Assembly (NCBI RefSeq): GCF_001280125.1
Contig: NZ_LGEG01000193.1
Location: 1-64,000 of the forward strand
Source of the DNA: Streptomyces sp. NRRL F-6492
Lineage (GTDB): Bacteria; Actinomycetota; Actinomycetes; Streptomycetales; Streptomycetaceae
DNA: 64,000 nt
Reading direction: 5' to 3'
Every line of letters begins with the position of its first letter. Position 1 is the first letter of the stretch. A program made the translations under genes and the position numbers. Below are positions 1 to 25,198 of the stretch, piece by piece. Under the pieces are notes generated by a model. It was given only the letters and a program-made list of their open reading frames with translations. It was not told where the DNA came from and searched no databases.

Positions 1-89
1 GGCGCGGCGACCGGCAGGGGCGCGGGGGTGGGCGAGGGTATGGAGGCGGACGCGGGCGGGTGCGCGGCGACCTGGGGGACCGTCGACAC
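1..89 (-). CDS. Start of a gene running off the left end; possible DHB-pathway gene
   Basis: Only the first 29 codons are inside the window. A GTG at 89 (minus strand) is preceded by AAGGAG with seven bases of spacing, an excellent ribosome site. The frame stays open to base 1 and reads MSTVPQVAAHPPASAS and onward, an Ala/Pro-rich leader with no recognisable domain yet. It lies 76 bases downstream of dhbA on the same strand, so it is probably co-transcribed with it. By analogy with dhb/ent operons it could be the isochorismate synthase (dhbC) or the DHB-AMP ligase (dhbE), neither of which is elsewhere in the window. That is inference from position only. Confidence 0.55.
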   Translation of the reverse strand, partial: MSTVPQVAAHPPASASIPSPTPAPLPVAA

Positions 90-165
90 GGGTGGGCTCC
101 TTGGTTCGGTGAGGTGGGTGGCCGGCGCGGCCCCCGGGGGCCGGGGGTCCGCGCCGCGCGGGCCG

Positions 166-1101
166 TCAGCGCAGGGTGGCGCCGCCGTCGACGTAGAGGT
201 CCTGCATGGTGATGTGGCGCGCCCGGTCGGAGGCGAGGAAGACGACCGCCTCCGCGACGTCCTCCGGCTGGGCGATGCGGCGCAGCGGGATGCCGGTGCG
301 GTGGGCGGCGAGGTCGCCGTCGAGGACGCTGTCCGGGACGGACTCGCCCTCCCACAGGGAGCGTTGCATCGGCGTGTCGGTGGAACCGGGACAGACGGCG
401 TTGCAGCGCACGCCCCGGGCGGCCACCTCCAGGCCCAGACACTTGGTGAAGGCCACGGCGGCCGCCTTGGAGGCGGCGTACACGCTCATGTCCGCGCGGG
501 GTATGCCGGCGGCGTTGGAGGCGACCGTCACCACGGAGCCGGAGCCCCGGGCGGCCATGCCGGCGACGACGGCGCGGGACAGGTGGAAGACCCCGGTCGT
601 GTTGACCGCGAAGACGTCCGCCCAGTCGCGGTCCGTCGTCTCGACGGCCGGACCGGTCCGCAGCACCCCGGCGACGTTCACCAGGATGTCCACGGGGCCG
701 AGTTCGCGCGAGACGCGCTCCACGGTCTCCGCCACGTCGTCCGGCGCGGTGACGTCGAGCCGGTACGGGACGACGGGCCCGGCGGCCGGGTCCGCGCCGG
801 CGTCCTCGGACAGCCGGGCGACGCTCCGCTTGAGCTCCCGCTCCGAGCGGTCGGTCGCCGCGACGGTGGCTCCGCGCGCGGAGAGGGCGCGCACCACCGC
901 CTCGCCGATGCCCTGGGCGGCGCCGGTGACCAGCGCCACACGACCCGCGAACTCACCGCGCGGGCCGGTACCGTTCGGCCCGGTGCCGACCGGGTCGGTG
1001 CCGGTCGACGTGTCGCCGCCCGGCGCCGTGCCGAAGGGCACCGCGCCGTCCGGCCCGTCCCCGCGCGGTCCGGGTCTGCCCGGTCCGTTGATATCCGTCA
1101 C
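166..1101 (-). CDS. dhbA: 2,3-dihydro-2,3-dihydroxybenzoate dehydrogenase (DhbA/EntA-like SDR)
   Basis: The 311-aa protein is a short-chain dehydrogenase expected to oxidise 2,3-dihydro-2,3-dihydroxybenzoate to 2,3-dihydroxybenzoate (DHB), the catechol starter, using NAD+. The cofactor motif TGAAQGIG follows VALVTG near residue 58, an NVAG motif follows, and the catalytic YAASK is near residue 210. The tail [13 protein letters not shown] is typical of the family. The first ~50 residues are an unusual Gly/Pro/Thr-rich extension that EntA and DhbA normally lack. I keep the GTG at 1101 because GGAGAGATC sits directly before it and an iron box lies 16 bases upstream; a shorter product is possible. 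It follows the two NRPS genes on the same strand but has its own iron box, so it likely starts a separate iron-repressed unit that continues leftward. Confidence 0.88.
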   Translation of the reverse strand: MTDINGPGRPGPRGDGPDGAVPFGTAPGGDTSTGTDPVGTGPNGTGPRGEFAGRVALVTGAAQGIGEAVVRALSARGATVAATDRSERELKRSVARLSEDAGADPAAGPVVPYRLDVTAPDDVAETVERVSRELGPVDILVNVAGVLRTGPAVETTDRDWADVFAVNTTGVFHLSRAVVAGMAARGSGSVVTVASNAAGIPRADMSVYAASKAAAVAFTKCLGLEVAARGVRCNAVCPGSTDTPMQRSLWEGESVPDSVLDGDLAAHRTGIPLRRIAQPEDVAEAVVFLASDRARHITMQDLYVDGGATLR

Positions 1102-1116
1102 GATCTCTCCTCGTAC

Positions 1117-1135
1117 TTAGGTAAGCCTAGCCTAA
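1117..1135. promoter_or_regulatory. Iron box (DmdR/IdeR-type operator) before dhbA
   Basis: TTAGGTAAGCCTAGCCTAA is a 19-bp imperfect inverted repeat close to the actinobacterial iron-box consensus. It lies 16 bases upstream of the dhbA GTG start, between dhbA and the stop of the preceding NRPS gene. It should let Fe2+-loaded DmdR1/IdeR-like repressor block dhbA when iron is sufficient. Confidence 0.85.
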
Positions 1136-1170
1136 GTTTCATTGGTTGCCCATCGGTTCCCGGGGGCCGT

Positions 1171-4100
1171 TCAAAGGCGTCCGCGCTCCGGCGCCTGCCG
1201 AACAGCCCCCGCCCGCACGGGAACCGGGCGCCCCTCCGCGACGGCGCGCAGCGCCCCGTCCAGGACCGGACCGATCTCCGCCAGCGCCTCGGGAGCCATC
1301 AGCTCGTCGTGCCCCCGGTCCAGCACGTGCTCGGTGAGCGCCCCCGACACGTACGCCGGCCACACCGTGCCCGGCACGTCCTGCGGATCGGTCGTGCGCG
1401 AGGCCGTGAAGAACAGCACGTCGCCGTCGAAGTGACGGGTCGTGCTGTGCGAGAGCAGCCGCACGCAGTGCACGTTGGTGTCCACGATCGCCCGCAGCAG
1501 CTCCTCGTCGAACCCGGCGAGCAGGCCCCGGCTGTCCCGGATCGCCGCGACGGCCTCCTCCCGCGTCGGCTCCCCGCGCCCGGACTCCTCCGCGCCCAGG
1601 CCCGCCACCGAGAGCAGGAAGCCGTTCTCCTCCCGCTCCAGGCGCTCGCGCCAGTCCGGCGCGTCCAGGTACGACCAGTCGTCCCGCTCCGGCGGATAGG
1701 CGTCGAGCAGCGCCAGGAAGGCGACCTCCTCGCCCCGCTCCTGGAGCATCGAGGCCAGCGTGTGCGCCACCGTCCCGCCGAAGGAGTAGCCCGCGAAGTG
1801 GTACGGACCCTCCGGCTGCACCTCCCGGATCGCCGTCAGGTACAGCTCGGCCAGCTCCGCCACGTCGGCCGCCTCCGGCAGCTCCCCGGCCAGACCCGGC
1901 GACTGCACGCCGTACAGCGGCCGGTCCGCGTCCAGGTGGCGCAGCAGACCCGTGTACTGCCAACTGAACCCGGACGCCGGGTGGAAGCAGAACAGCGGCG
2001 CCTTCGTGCCCCGTTCGCGCAGCGGCAGCAGCACCCGCAGCGCGTCCCGGCGCGAGTCCGACCCGATCCGGGCCGCCACGTCCGCGACCGTCGGCGCCGA
2101 CATCACCGTGCCCACCTGCACCGGCACGCCCAGCTCGTCGCGGATGCGCCCCACGAGCCGCATCGCGAGCAGCGAATGCCCGCCCAGCTCGAAGAAGTTG
2201 TCCTCCACGCCGACCCGCTCCAGACCGAGCACGTCCGCGAAGATCCCGCAGAGCAGCTCCTCGCGGGCGTCCTTCGGCGGCCGCCCGCCGCCCGCGTCCG
2301 CGAACACCGGGGCGGGCAGCGCGGCCCGGTCCACCTTGCCGTTCACCGTCAGCGGCAGCGCCGCCAGTTCGACGAACGCCGACGGCACCATGAACTCCGG
2401 CAGCGTCGCCGACAGCAGGGCGCGCAGCGCCGCCGCCTCCGCCTCCGGGTCGGTGCGGACCGCGTCCGAGGCGGGCACGGTGTACGCGACGAGCCGCTTC
2501 ACGCCGTTCGCCCCGGTGTGCACGACCACCGCGGCGGCGGCCACCCCGGGAGCGGCGGCGAGCGCCGACTCGATCTCGCCCAGCTCGACGCGGAAGCCGC
2601 GGATCTTCACCTGGTGGTCGGCCCGGCCCAGGTAGTCGATCTGCCCGTCCTCGCGCCAGCGCACCAGGTCGCCCGTGCGGTACATCGGCGTGCCCGGCTC
2701 GCCGAACGGGTCGGCCACGAACCGCTCCGCCGTCAGCGCCGGCCGAGCGAAGTAGCCCCGGGCCAGGCCCGCGCCCGCCAGGTACAGCTCGCCCGGCACC
2801 CCGCGCGGCACCGGTCGCAGCGCGCTGTCGAGCACATAGGCCCGGGTGTTGAAGATCGGCCGGCCCACGCAGGACGAGACGCTCATCTCCACGTCGGCGC
2901 CCAGCGCGTTGATCGTGTACTCGGTGGGCCCGTACAGGTTGTAGCCCATCGTGCCCTCGGTCTCCTCCAGGAGCGACCAGAGGGAGTCCGGTACGGCCTC
3001 GCCGCCGAGCAGGACGAGCGCCGGACGGTGCCGGTCCGCGTCGAGCAGGCCCGCGTCGACCAACTGCTGCCCGTACGACGGGGTGACGTTGACGACGTCG
3101 ATGCCGACCCGGTCGTAGTGCGCCGTCAGGGCCGCCGGGTCGAGCCGCAGCTCCTCGCCGATCACGTGCACCTCGTGCCCGTCGACCAGCCAGAAGAACT
3201 CCTCCCACGACATGTCGAACGCGAACGACACCGTGTGCGCGACCCGCATCCGGCGCCCGCCCGCCAGCTTCACCGCCGGGTCGAAGATCCGCTCCCGGTG
3301 GTTGAGCAGCATGTTGACCAGACCCGAGCCCGGCACCACCACGCCCTTGGGGCGGCCGGTCGAGCCCGAGGTGTAGATCAGGTACGCCGGGTGGCGGCCG
3401 TCGCGCGGCCCGGTCAGCTCCTCCTCCGCGACCGGACCGCCGGACAGCCCGGCCAGCTCCGCGACCGTCGCCGGGTCGTCCAGGGCGAGCGGCGGCACGC
3501 CGTCCACCACCGGGACCCGGCCCCGTACGGCGTCCACGGTGACCAGGCAGACCGGCACCGCGTCCTCGACCATCGCGGCCAGCCGGTCCACCGGGTGGTC
3601 CAGGTCGAGCGGCAGGTACGCCGCCCCCGCCTTCAGGACCGCGAACAGCGCGACCACGAAGTCCGCCGAGCGCGGCAGGCCCAGGGCCACCGTCCGCTCG
3701 GGACCGGCCCCGCGCGCGATCAGCACCCGGGCGAGCCGGTTGGCCCGCTCGTCGAGCTCCGCGTAGGTCAGCCGCTCGTCCTCGAAGACCAGGGCCGTGG
3801 CCTCCGGGGTCCGCGCCGCCTGCCGGGCGAACAGGTCCACCAGCGGCACGTCCGGCACCTCGTGCCCGGTGTCGTCGCCCAGGGCGAGCAGCGCGGCCCG
3901 CTCGGCGCTCTCCAGGGTCCGCAGCCGGCCCACCGGCGTCGCCCCGCCCGCCGCGAACTGCTCCACGAGCAGCCGCAGCCGGCCCGCGAGCCGCTCGGCG
4001 GTCTCCCGGTCGTACAGGTCCGGCCGGTACGCCAGGCTCAGTTCGAGCGAGCGCTCCGGCGTGACCGCCAGGGTCAGCGGGTAGTGCGTGCCGTCGACGC

Positions 4101-7100
4101 TGTGCGTCCAGCCGATCTGATGCCGCTCCACCGCCTCCTCGCGCGCCGCGTCGTCGAGCGGCGTGTTCCGGAACACGTACAGCGTGTCGAAGAGCTGCCC
4201 GATCCCCGTGCCCCGCTGGATCGGGCCGAGCCCCAGGTAGTGGTGGGGCAGCAGGTCGGCGTGTTCGCCCTGCATCCGCACGAGCAGGTCCCGCAGCGTC
4301 TCCGAGGGACGCAGCGTCACCCGGAACGGCAGCGTGTTCATGAACATGCCGATCATCTGGTCGACGCCCGGCACGTCCGCCGGACGGCCCGAGACCGTCG
4401 CGCCGAACACCACGTCGTCCCGCCCGGTCATCCCGGACAGGGACAGCGCCCAGGCCGCCGAGAGGACCGTGTTCAGGGTGACGCCGGAGCCCCGCGCGAA
4501 CGACCGCAGCCGGTCGCTGACCTCCTCGCCGAGCGCGATGTCCACCACCTCGGCGGTCACCGGCTGCCGCGTCGGGTCGGCCGGCGCGACCAGCGTCGCC
4601 TGGTCCAGGCCCGACAGGTGGTCGCGCCAGGCGGCCCGCGCCGCGTCCCCGTCGGTGCCCGCGAGCCAGCGCAGGTACTCCCGGTAGGGCGTGACCGGCG
4701 GCAGGATCTCCTCGCGCCCGCCCGCCCCGTACAGCGCGAACAGCTCCTCGAAGAACAGCGACTCCGACCAGCCGTCCGTGAGGATGTGGTGCTGCGTCAC
4801 GCACAGCATCCAGCGGTCCTCGGCGAACTTCAGCAGCGTCACGCGCATCAGCGGCGGCGCCGCCAGGTCGAACCGGGTCGCCGCGTCCGCCAGCGAGAAC
4901 TCCCGCTGCGCCTCGTCCTGCGCGGCCCGGTCCAGCCCCGACAGGTCGCGGACCTCCCACGGCAGCTCCCACGCGGCGGGAACCACCTGCACCGGGCCCG
5001 GCAGGCCCTCGTGCCAGAACGCCGAGCGCAGGTTCGGGTGGCGGCGCAGCATCGCGTCGAACGCGGAACGCAGCGCGGCCGTGTCCACGGCGTGCCGCAG
5101 CTCCACGAAGTTCTGCATCAGGTAGACGTCGAGCGCCCGGTCGTCGTACTGGGCGTGGAAGTACAGGCCCTCCTGGAGCGGAGCCAGCGGCAGCACCTCC
5201 CCGGCGCCCGGGAAGACCTGCTCCAGGACCGCCCGGCCGGCCTCGTCGAGCTCCACCAGCGGGGCGTCCGCGTCCGGCGCCGCCGTGGCCGCCGCCTTCT
5301 CCTCCGGCGTCCGGGCCGCGAGCGCGAGCGCCGCGACCGTCCGCCGCTCGAACACGTCGCGCGGGAAGAGCACCAGGCCCTCCTTGCGGGCCCGGGTCAC
5401 CAGCTGGATGGAGACGATGCTGTCGCCGCCCAGGGCGAAGAAGTCGTCGTCCACGCCCACGGAGGCGAGCCCCAGGACGTCGGTGAAGACCCGGCACAAG
5501 GCCTCCTCGCGCTCCCCGCTCGGCGCCCGCGACCCCTCGGAGCCGCCGAACACCGGCGCGGGCAGCGCGGCCCGGTCCAGCTTGCCGTTCACCGTGAACG
5601 GCAGCGCGTCCAGGACCACGACCGCCGCCGGAACCATGTGGTCCGGCAGGCTCGCGGCCAGCTCCTCGCGGACCGCCGCCGGGTCCGCCGTGCCCGTCAC
5701 GTAGCCGACGAGCCGCTTCACCCCCGGCGTGTCCTCGCGCACCACCACGGCCGCCGCGCCGACGCCGCCGACCCCCGCGAGCGCGGACTCGACCTCGCCC
5801 GGCTCGATCCGGAAGCCCCGGATCTTCACCTGGTCGTCGGCCCGGCCCAGGTACTCCAGCTCCCCGTCCGCGCGCAGCCGCGCCAGGTCGCCCGTGCGGT
5901 ACATCCGCGACCCCGGCGCGCCGTACGGGTCGGCCACGAACCGCTCGGCCGTCAGCGCGAACCGGCCCAGGTAGCCGCGCGCGATGCCGTGCCCCGCGAG
6001 GTACAGCTCGCCCGTCGCCCCGGCGGGCACCGGCCGCAGCGCCGAGTCGAGCAGGTACGCGCGCGTGTTGCCGATCGGGCGGCCCACCACCGGGGTGGCC
6101 GAGGCCGCCAGGTCCGCCGCGAGCGCGTCCACCGTGTACTCGGTCGGGCCGTACAGGTTCACCGACATGACACCGGTCGCCGCCCGCACCGCCGACCACA
6201 GCGCCTCCGGCACCGCCTCGCCGCCGAGCAGCAGCAGCGCCGGACGGTGCGCGGCCGGGTCCAGGAGGCCCTGGTCGAGCAGGCCGAGCGCGTACGTCGG
6301 GGTGACGTCCATCGTCTCGATCCGGTGCTCCCGCACGTACGACACGACGAACTCGGCGTCCCGCCGGCCCGTCTCGTCCAGGACGTGCAGCTCGTGCCCG
6401 GCGACCAGCCAGAACAGCTGCTCCCAGGAGGTGTCGAAGCTGAACGACGCCGTGTGCAGGGCGCGCAGGCGCCGGCCGCCGGTCGCCTCGACCACCGGGC
6501 CGAAGACGTCCGCGACGTGGTTGGCGTACAGGTTGGACAGACCGCCGTGGGTGAGGACGACGCCCTTGGGGCGCCCGGTGGAGCCGGACGTGTAGATGAC
6601 GTACGCCGGGTGCCCGTCCGCGACGGCCGGGGAGGCGAACTCCGCCGGGGCCGCGGCCAGGGCGGCGGCCGTCTCCGGCGCGTCCAGGACGAGCCGCTCC
6701 GGCCCGTCACCGGCCGCCGGCAGCAGCTCCAGACCGCGCGCGGTGGTCACCACGCACACCGGACGCGCGTCGTCGACCATCAGACCGAGCCGCTCCGCCG
6801 GATAGTCCAGGTCGAGCGGCAGGTACGCGCCGCCGGACTTCAGGACGGCGAGGATCGCCACCACCGTCTCCGCCGAACGCGGCACGGCGAGCGCCACCAC
6901 CGACTCGGGGCCCACGCCCCGCGCGGCGAGCAGCGACGCGAGCCGCGCGGCCCGCGCGTCGACCTCCGCGAAGGTGAGCGACTCCCCGCCGCACACCACC
7001 GCCACCTCGCCGGGGGTACGGGCGACCCGCTCCGCGAACACGTCCGCGACCGTGCCCGCCGGCACGTCCCGCACCGTCCCCGGCCAGCTCCCGCGCACCC

Positions 7101-8519
7101 GCGCCGACTCGCCCTCGGGCAGCAGGGGCAGCGCCCCGACCCGCGTGCCGGGCTCCTCCGCGATCCGGTCCAGGACGTGAGCGAGGCGGTCCGCGATCAG
7201 GCCCGCGCGACGGTCGTCGAAGACGTCCGGGCGGTACTCCAGGCGCAGCAGGGCCCGCTCGTCCAGGGAGACCGCGAGGGTCAGCGGGTAGTGGGTGGCG
7301 TCCTCCGCCTCGACCCCGGTCACCCGCACCCCGGCGGCGACGGTCTCGCGCGCCGCCGGGTCCACCGGGTAGTTCTCGATGACGACGAGGGTGTCGAACA
7401 GCTCGCCCGCGTCGCTCTGCTTCCGGATGAGCCGCAGCCCGAGGTGGTGGTGGGCCAGGAGGGAGTTCTGCTCGTCGCGGAAGCGGCGCAGCAGCCCCTC
7501 GACCGTCTCCTCGTCGCGGACCGAGAGCCGCACCGGCACGGTCGTGATGAACAGGCCGAGCATCGACTCGACACCGGGTATCTCGTCCGGACGGCCCGAC
7601 ACGGTCAGACCGAACAGCACGTCGCGACGGCCCGTCAGACCGCCCACGAGCAGACCCCAGGCGCACTGGATCAGGGTGCTCGGCGTGGTGCCCAGACGGC
7701 GGGCCGCCGCCGTCAGCCGGGCGGTGGCCTCCTCCGACAGCTCCAGGGAGCGCACGCCCGGCCGCACCGGGGTGCGCGCCGGGTCGGGCTCCGCGACCAG
7801 CGTCGCCTCCTCGACCCCGGCGAGCGCGTCGCGCCAGGCGGCCTCGGCGGCCGGCGCGTCCTGTTCCTTCAGCCACTTCAGATAGGCGCGGTACGGGCGT
7901 ACCGGCGGCAGCCCCGAGGCGTCCCCGTCCGCCGCGTACAGGGCGAGCAGGTCGCCGACGAGCAGCGGCATCGACCAGCCGTCGACCAGGATGTGGTGGA
8001 CCGTGATCACCAGGCGGTGGTCGTCCTCGCCCATCCGGGCGAGCACGAGCCGCAGCAGCGGCGGCCGGTGCAGCTGGAAGCGGCGGGCCAGCTCCGCCCG
8101 GCGCAGCCCGGCGAGCCGGTCCTCGGGCGTAGCACCCGAAGCACCCGAAACACCCGAAACGCCGGAGGCACCCGAGGCACCCGAAGTACCGGAAGTACCG
8201 GAAGTACCGGAAGCGCCCGACGCGCCCTTCGCGCCGCCCTCCGTCAGGTCGACCCGCTCCAGGCCGAAGACGACCTCCGACGGCACGAACTGCACCGGCT
8301 GCGGCACCCCCTCGTGCCAGAAGCCGGCCCGCAGGTTCGGGTGCCGGCGCAGCAGCGCCGCGGCCGCCCGCTCCAGGCGGTCGGCGTCGACCGGGCCCGA
8401 GAGCCCCACCGACACCTGCACGGTGTACACGTCGGCCGCCCCGTCGTCGTAGACGGAGTGGAACAGCATGCCCTGCTGAAGGGGGGACAGCGGCAGCATG
8501 TCCTCGATACGAGCCTGCG

Positions 8520-8523
<4 letters not shown>
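1171..8523 (-). CDS. Two-module NRPS with thioesterase (C-A-T-C-A-T-TE), modules 5-6 of system A
   Basis: This 2450-aa synthetase continues the peptide begun by the upstream four-module NRPS. Domains: C (about 1-450, HHILVDG near 181), A (core FDTSWEQ near 700), T ([10 protein letters not shown] near 1033), C (HHILTDG near 1245), A (FDMSWEE near 1773), T (LGGHSLLAM near 2113), TE (GYSFGG near 2247). My hand-read specificity codes are D-T-E-D-L-G-L-V-D-K for the first A domain (Orn-like, uncertain) and D-M-E-N-L-G-L-I-N-K for the second, the code associated with N5-hydroxyornithine derivatives in exochelin/coelichelin-type synthetases. The TE probably releases or cyclises the terminal hydroxyornithine. 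The GTG start at 8523 overlaps the stop of the preceding NRPS gene, so translation is probably coupled. The first C domain carries a Ser-Gly-X repeat at residues 101-131. The first T domain has a GGDS motif but no epimerase follows it. Confidence 0.93.
8131..8220 (-). repeat. In-frame 9-bp minisatellite (10 units) inside an NRPS C domain
   Basis: Ten consecutive 9-base units vary around agcacccga / agtaccgga. On the coding strand each unit encodes Ser-Gly-(Ala/Thr/Val), giving a 30-residue low-complexity stretch at residues ~101-131 of the downstream NRPS. It sits between the N-terminal part of the C domain and its HHILVDG motif. The unit length is a multiple of three, so copy-number changes would keep the frame. 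Three neighbouring agtaccgga units are identical, which suggests recent slippage. Confidence 0.9.
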
Positions 8524-22790
<14,267 letters not shown>

Positions 22791-22878
22791 GGATCTTGCT
22801 CCAGGGGTCACCCGCGGCGGCTCGGGGCCGGCGGCGGGACGGGACGGAGAGGGGAGGAGGGAGAAGGAGGGAGGGGGC

Positions 22879-22921
22879 GGGGCGCCGGCCGGTGCCGGGC
22901 CGGTGGCACCGGCGGCGCCCC
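22879..22921 (-). terminator. Strong GC hairpin between exporter and NRPS genes (attenuator or RNA-stabilising element)
   Basis: A 17-18-base stem (arms 22879-22896 and 22905-22921, one bulge) with an 8-base loop lies in the 143-bp gap between the MFS gene stop and the NRPS start. No T-run follows and both genes are on the same strand. It could partially terminate transcription and lower NRPS expression relative to the exporter, or protect one transcript segment. I see no iron box in this gap. Confidence 0.5.
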
Positions 22922-22933
22922 GCCCGGTCGGTG

Positions 22934-24289
22934 TCAGCCGCCGGCCGGAGGGAGGTCCTCGGCGGTGAGCGGCTTGCCGGTGGTGAGGCCCGTACCGGCG
23001 GGCGTCACCGCGACGAGGTCCCCGGCGGGCGGCTCGTCGTCCTCGGGCTCCTCCCGGGGGAGGGTCGCCTTGCGCAGCCCGGGGACGGTGAGGGCCACGA
23101 CCACGGCGGCCGCCGCGCACACCACGCCGTTCACGACGGCGGCGCCGGCCGGGCTGAACCACTTGGCCACCAGGGCGACCTCGACGTCGCCGACGACGTC
23201 ACCGGTGGTGCCCTGGGCGGTGAGGACGCTGACCATGCGGCCGCGCAGCCGGTCCGGGGTGTTGTGCTGGACGAGGGCGTACTCGAGGATCTCGTACACC
23301 GTGCCGGCGGCGCCGCCCACGGCCAGCGTCGCGAAGGCCACGACGACGCCGCCGCTGAGGCCGAAGCCGATGATGGCCAGGCCGCCGACGAAGGCGGCGG
23401 TGAGCAGCAGGCGTCCGGGGCGGGCGGCGCGGGTGATCCAGCCGCTGGTGGCGGAGACGAGGATCGCGCCGACGGCCGGGGCGGTGTAGAGCAGGCCGAG
23501 CATGACGTCGCCGCCGCCGAACCGCTTGTCGACCATCTCGGGGAAGAGGACGACCGGCATGTTGAACAGCGCGTTGATCCCGCCGAGGGCGAGCAGGCCG
23601 CCGACGACGCGGTTGCGCACCGCGAACCGGAAGGCCGCGAGCGGCGATCCGGAGTCCTCGGCGCCGTCCTCGTCGTCGTCCGCGACCGGCGGCAGCGGAC
23701 GGAGCCTGAGCAGCAGCAGGGTGGTGACGCCGGTGGTGACGGCGGTGAAGGCGAAGACCGGTGCGGGGCCGGCCAGGGCGAGCAGCACGCCGCCGAGGAA
23801 CGGGGCGGCGACCGAGCCGATCTCGCCGGTCAGGGAGATCAGGGCGCCGGCGGCGGGCAGCTGGTCGGGGCGGACCAGGGTGGGGGCGACGGCCATCAGG
23901 GCGGTGACGCTCACCCCGGTGGCGAGTCCGTCCCACGCGACGCACAGGTAGACCGCCCACAACTGCGGTTCGGGGGTGAAGGCGTTGACCGCGAGGCCGG
24001 CGAAGGCGAGGGCGGCGGAGGCGCGGGCCCACAGGATCAGCTTCCGCCGGTCCATGCGGTCGGCCGCCCAGCCGCCCCAGAGGGAGCCCAGCAGGACGGT
24101 GACGCTCATGATCATGCTGGAGACGGCGACGCCGAAGGTGGACCCGGTCAGGTCGTAGACCTGCTTGGACAGGGCCACGGTGGCCATGCCGAGACCGAAG
24201 AGGGACACGACCCGGGCGATGAAGATCGCCCGGAAGTCCCGGCTGGTCCGCAGCGGCCCGATGTCGACGAGGAGGTCACTGGCGCGCAC
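22934..24289 (-). CDS. EntS-like MFS siderophore exporter
   Basis: The 451-aa protein is a major facilitator superfamily transporter with about a dozen hydrophobic segments. The basic loop [10 protein letters not shown] near residues 72-82 matches the DRxxRR loop between TM2 and TM3, and a charged cytoplasmic loop ([11 protein letters not shown]) lies near residue 205. Family and position suggest export of the finished catecholate-hydroxamate siderophore across the membrane, as EntS does for enterobactin. The C-terminus is a hydrophilic Pro/Glu-rich tail. The GTG start at 24289 lies 14 bases inside the upstream aryl carrier gene, so the two are translationally linked, and the NRPS genes follow. 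Expression should come from the iron box at 24586. Confidence 0.85.
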   Translation of the reverse strand: MRASDLLVDIGPLRTSRDFRAIFIARVVSLFGLGMATVALSKQVYDLTGSTFGVAVSSMIMSVTVLLGSLWGGWAADRMDRRKLILWARASAALAFAGLAVNAFTPEPQLWAVYLCVAWDGLATGVSVTALMAVAPTLVRPDQLPAAGALISLTGEIGSVAAPFLGGVLLALAGPAPVFAFTAVTTGVTTLLLLRLRPLPPVADDDEDGAEDSGSPLAAFRFAVRNRVVGGLLALGGINALFNMPVVLFPEMVDKRFGGGDVMLGLLYTAPAVGAILVSATSGWITRAARPGRLLLTAAFVGGLAIIGFGLSGGVVVAFATLAVGGAAGTVYEILEYALVQHNTPDRLRGRMVSVLTAQGTTGDVVGDVEVALVAKWFSPAGAAVVNGVVCAAAAVVVALTVPGLRKATLPREEPEDDEPPAGDLVAVTPAGTGLTTGKPLTAEDLPPAGG

Positions 24290-24545
24290 GGGGCGCTCCC
24301 GACGTCTGCCCGAGCAGGGCGGCCCAGTCGCGGAGGGTGGGACGCTCGGCGAGTTCGACGAAACCGACCTCGGCGCCGTCGGCGCGCCACGTCTCCACCA
24401 GGCTCATCAGCCGGATCGAGTCGAGGCCCTGGTCGAGCAGGCTCTCGTCCGGGTCGACCTCCTCGGTCTCGACGTAGAGCACGTCGGCGACGTCGCGCAC
24501 GAGCCGCTCCAGGGCGAAGGTCTGCTGTCCGGCCGTGTCGGCCAT
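24276..24545 (-). CDS. Free-standing aryl carrier protein (ArCP, EntB C-terminal-domain type)
   Basis: This 89-aa protein matches the carrier domain of EntB/Dhb[17 protein letters not shown] contains the phosphopantetheine-attachment serine at residue 43, in the GLDSIRLM context typical of aryl rather than peptidyl carriers. It should carry DHB as a thioester after activation by a DHB-AMP ligase (not in the window) and donate it to the starter C domain of the four-module NRPS. In Escherichia and Bacillus this domain is fused to isochorismatase; here the isochorismatase is a separate gene about 8 kb away. It starts at an ATG at 24545 preceded by AGAGGA and is first in the operon, 41 bases downstream of a perfect iron box. 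Confidence 0.87.
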   Translation of the reverse strand: MADTAGQQTFALERLVRDVADVLYVETEEVDPDESLLDQGLDSIRLMSLVETWRADGAEVGFVELAERPTLRDWAALLGQTSGAPRARQ

Positions 24546-24585
24546 GGGTGGGTCCTCTTCTTCCCGTCCGATGGATCAAGCTTGA

Positions 24586-24604
24586 TTAGGTAAGGCTTAC
24601 CTAA
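24586..24604. promoter_or_regulatory. Perfect palindromic iron box, divergent promoter region
   Basis: TTAGGTAAGGCTTACCTAA is an uninterrupted 9-1-9 inverted repeat. It lies 41 bases upstream of the aryl carrier start (leftward operon) and 24 bases upstream of the acetyltransferase GTG (rightward). One operator could therefore repress both transcripts in iron-replete cells. Confidence 0.92.
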
Positions 24605-24627
24605 CTTATTATCGTGGAGTCAAACGG

Positions 24628-25188
24628 GTGCCGTGCCGTCACGGCGTCCCGTCGAGCCGTCAGCCACCAGAGAGCGAGAAGACGTTGAGCACTGCCCTGC
24701 CCTGTCCGGAACTCCCGTCGGTCCCCGCCGCCGCCGTCCGGACCGCCGGGGTCGAGGACGTCGGCGCGGTCCACCGGCTGTCCCGGCCGTTCGTGCGCGA
24801 AGGGGCCCTGCGCGACCGGACGCCCGCCGAACTGCACCGGCACGCGGCGGACTTCCTGGTCGTGGAGGCCGGGCGCGAGGGTCTGGCGGGCTGCGTGGGG
24901 CTCCGCACCCGTACCGACGCGCGGGGACGGGTGGCGGTCGTGCTCTACAACTTCTGCGTGGCGCCCGGGCATCAGGGACGGGGCGTCGGCTCCGCGCTGC
25001 TCGACGCCGCCCTCGGCGAGGCCGGCGCGCGGGGCGCCGCCCACGTGTTCACGGCGACCACCGGCAGCGGACTGCTGTTCCTGCGGTACGGGTTCGCCGT
25101 CGGCGGCGCGGAGGAGGCGCCGCCCGAGTGGCGGGCCTCGCTCGACCCCGCGCGCGGCTCCCGTGTCCTGGTCCGCGCCCTCGGGTGA
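24628..25188 (+). CDS. GNAT-family N-acetyltransferase
   Basis: The 186-aa protein has a GNAT fold. The acetyl-CoA loop is HQGRGVGSALLDAA in NFCVAPGHQGRGVGSALL, matching the Q/RxxGxG/A pyrophosphate-binding motif, and LFLRYGFAVGG is the usual C-terminal motif. The substrate is unknown. It shares a perfect iron box with the divergent catecholate operon, so a role in siderophore assembly, tailoring or self-protection is plausible, for example acetylation of an ornithine or peptide amine. The GTG at 24628 is favoured because GGAG lies eight bases upstream; a TTG at 24685 would drop 19 residues that look non-conserved. A strong hairpin follows the stop and the next gene converges on it. Confidence 0.8.
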   Translation: MPCRHGVPSSRQPPESEKTLSTALPCPELPSVPAAAVRTAGVEDVGAVHRLSRPFVREGALRDRTPAELHRHAADFLVVEAGREGLAGCVGLRTRTDARGRVAVVLYNFCVAPGHQGRGVGSALLDAALGEAGARGAAHVFTATTGSGLLFLRYGFAVGGAEEAPPEWRASLDPARGSRVLVRALG

Positions 25189-25198
25189 CGCGACCGGA

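Noticed and set aside
8131-8220. CRISPR-like or phase-variation repeat
   Set aside because: The units are 9 bp with no spacers and a multiple of three, so they form an in-frame minisatellite rather than a CRISPR array or an on/off switch.
24601-25044. Minus-strand frame opposite the acetyltransferase gene
   Set aside because: It overlaps the iron-box region and lacks any domain; the plus-strand frame carries a clear GNAT acetyl-CoA motif.
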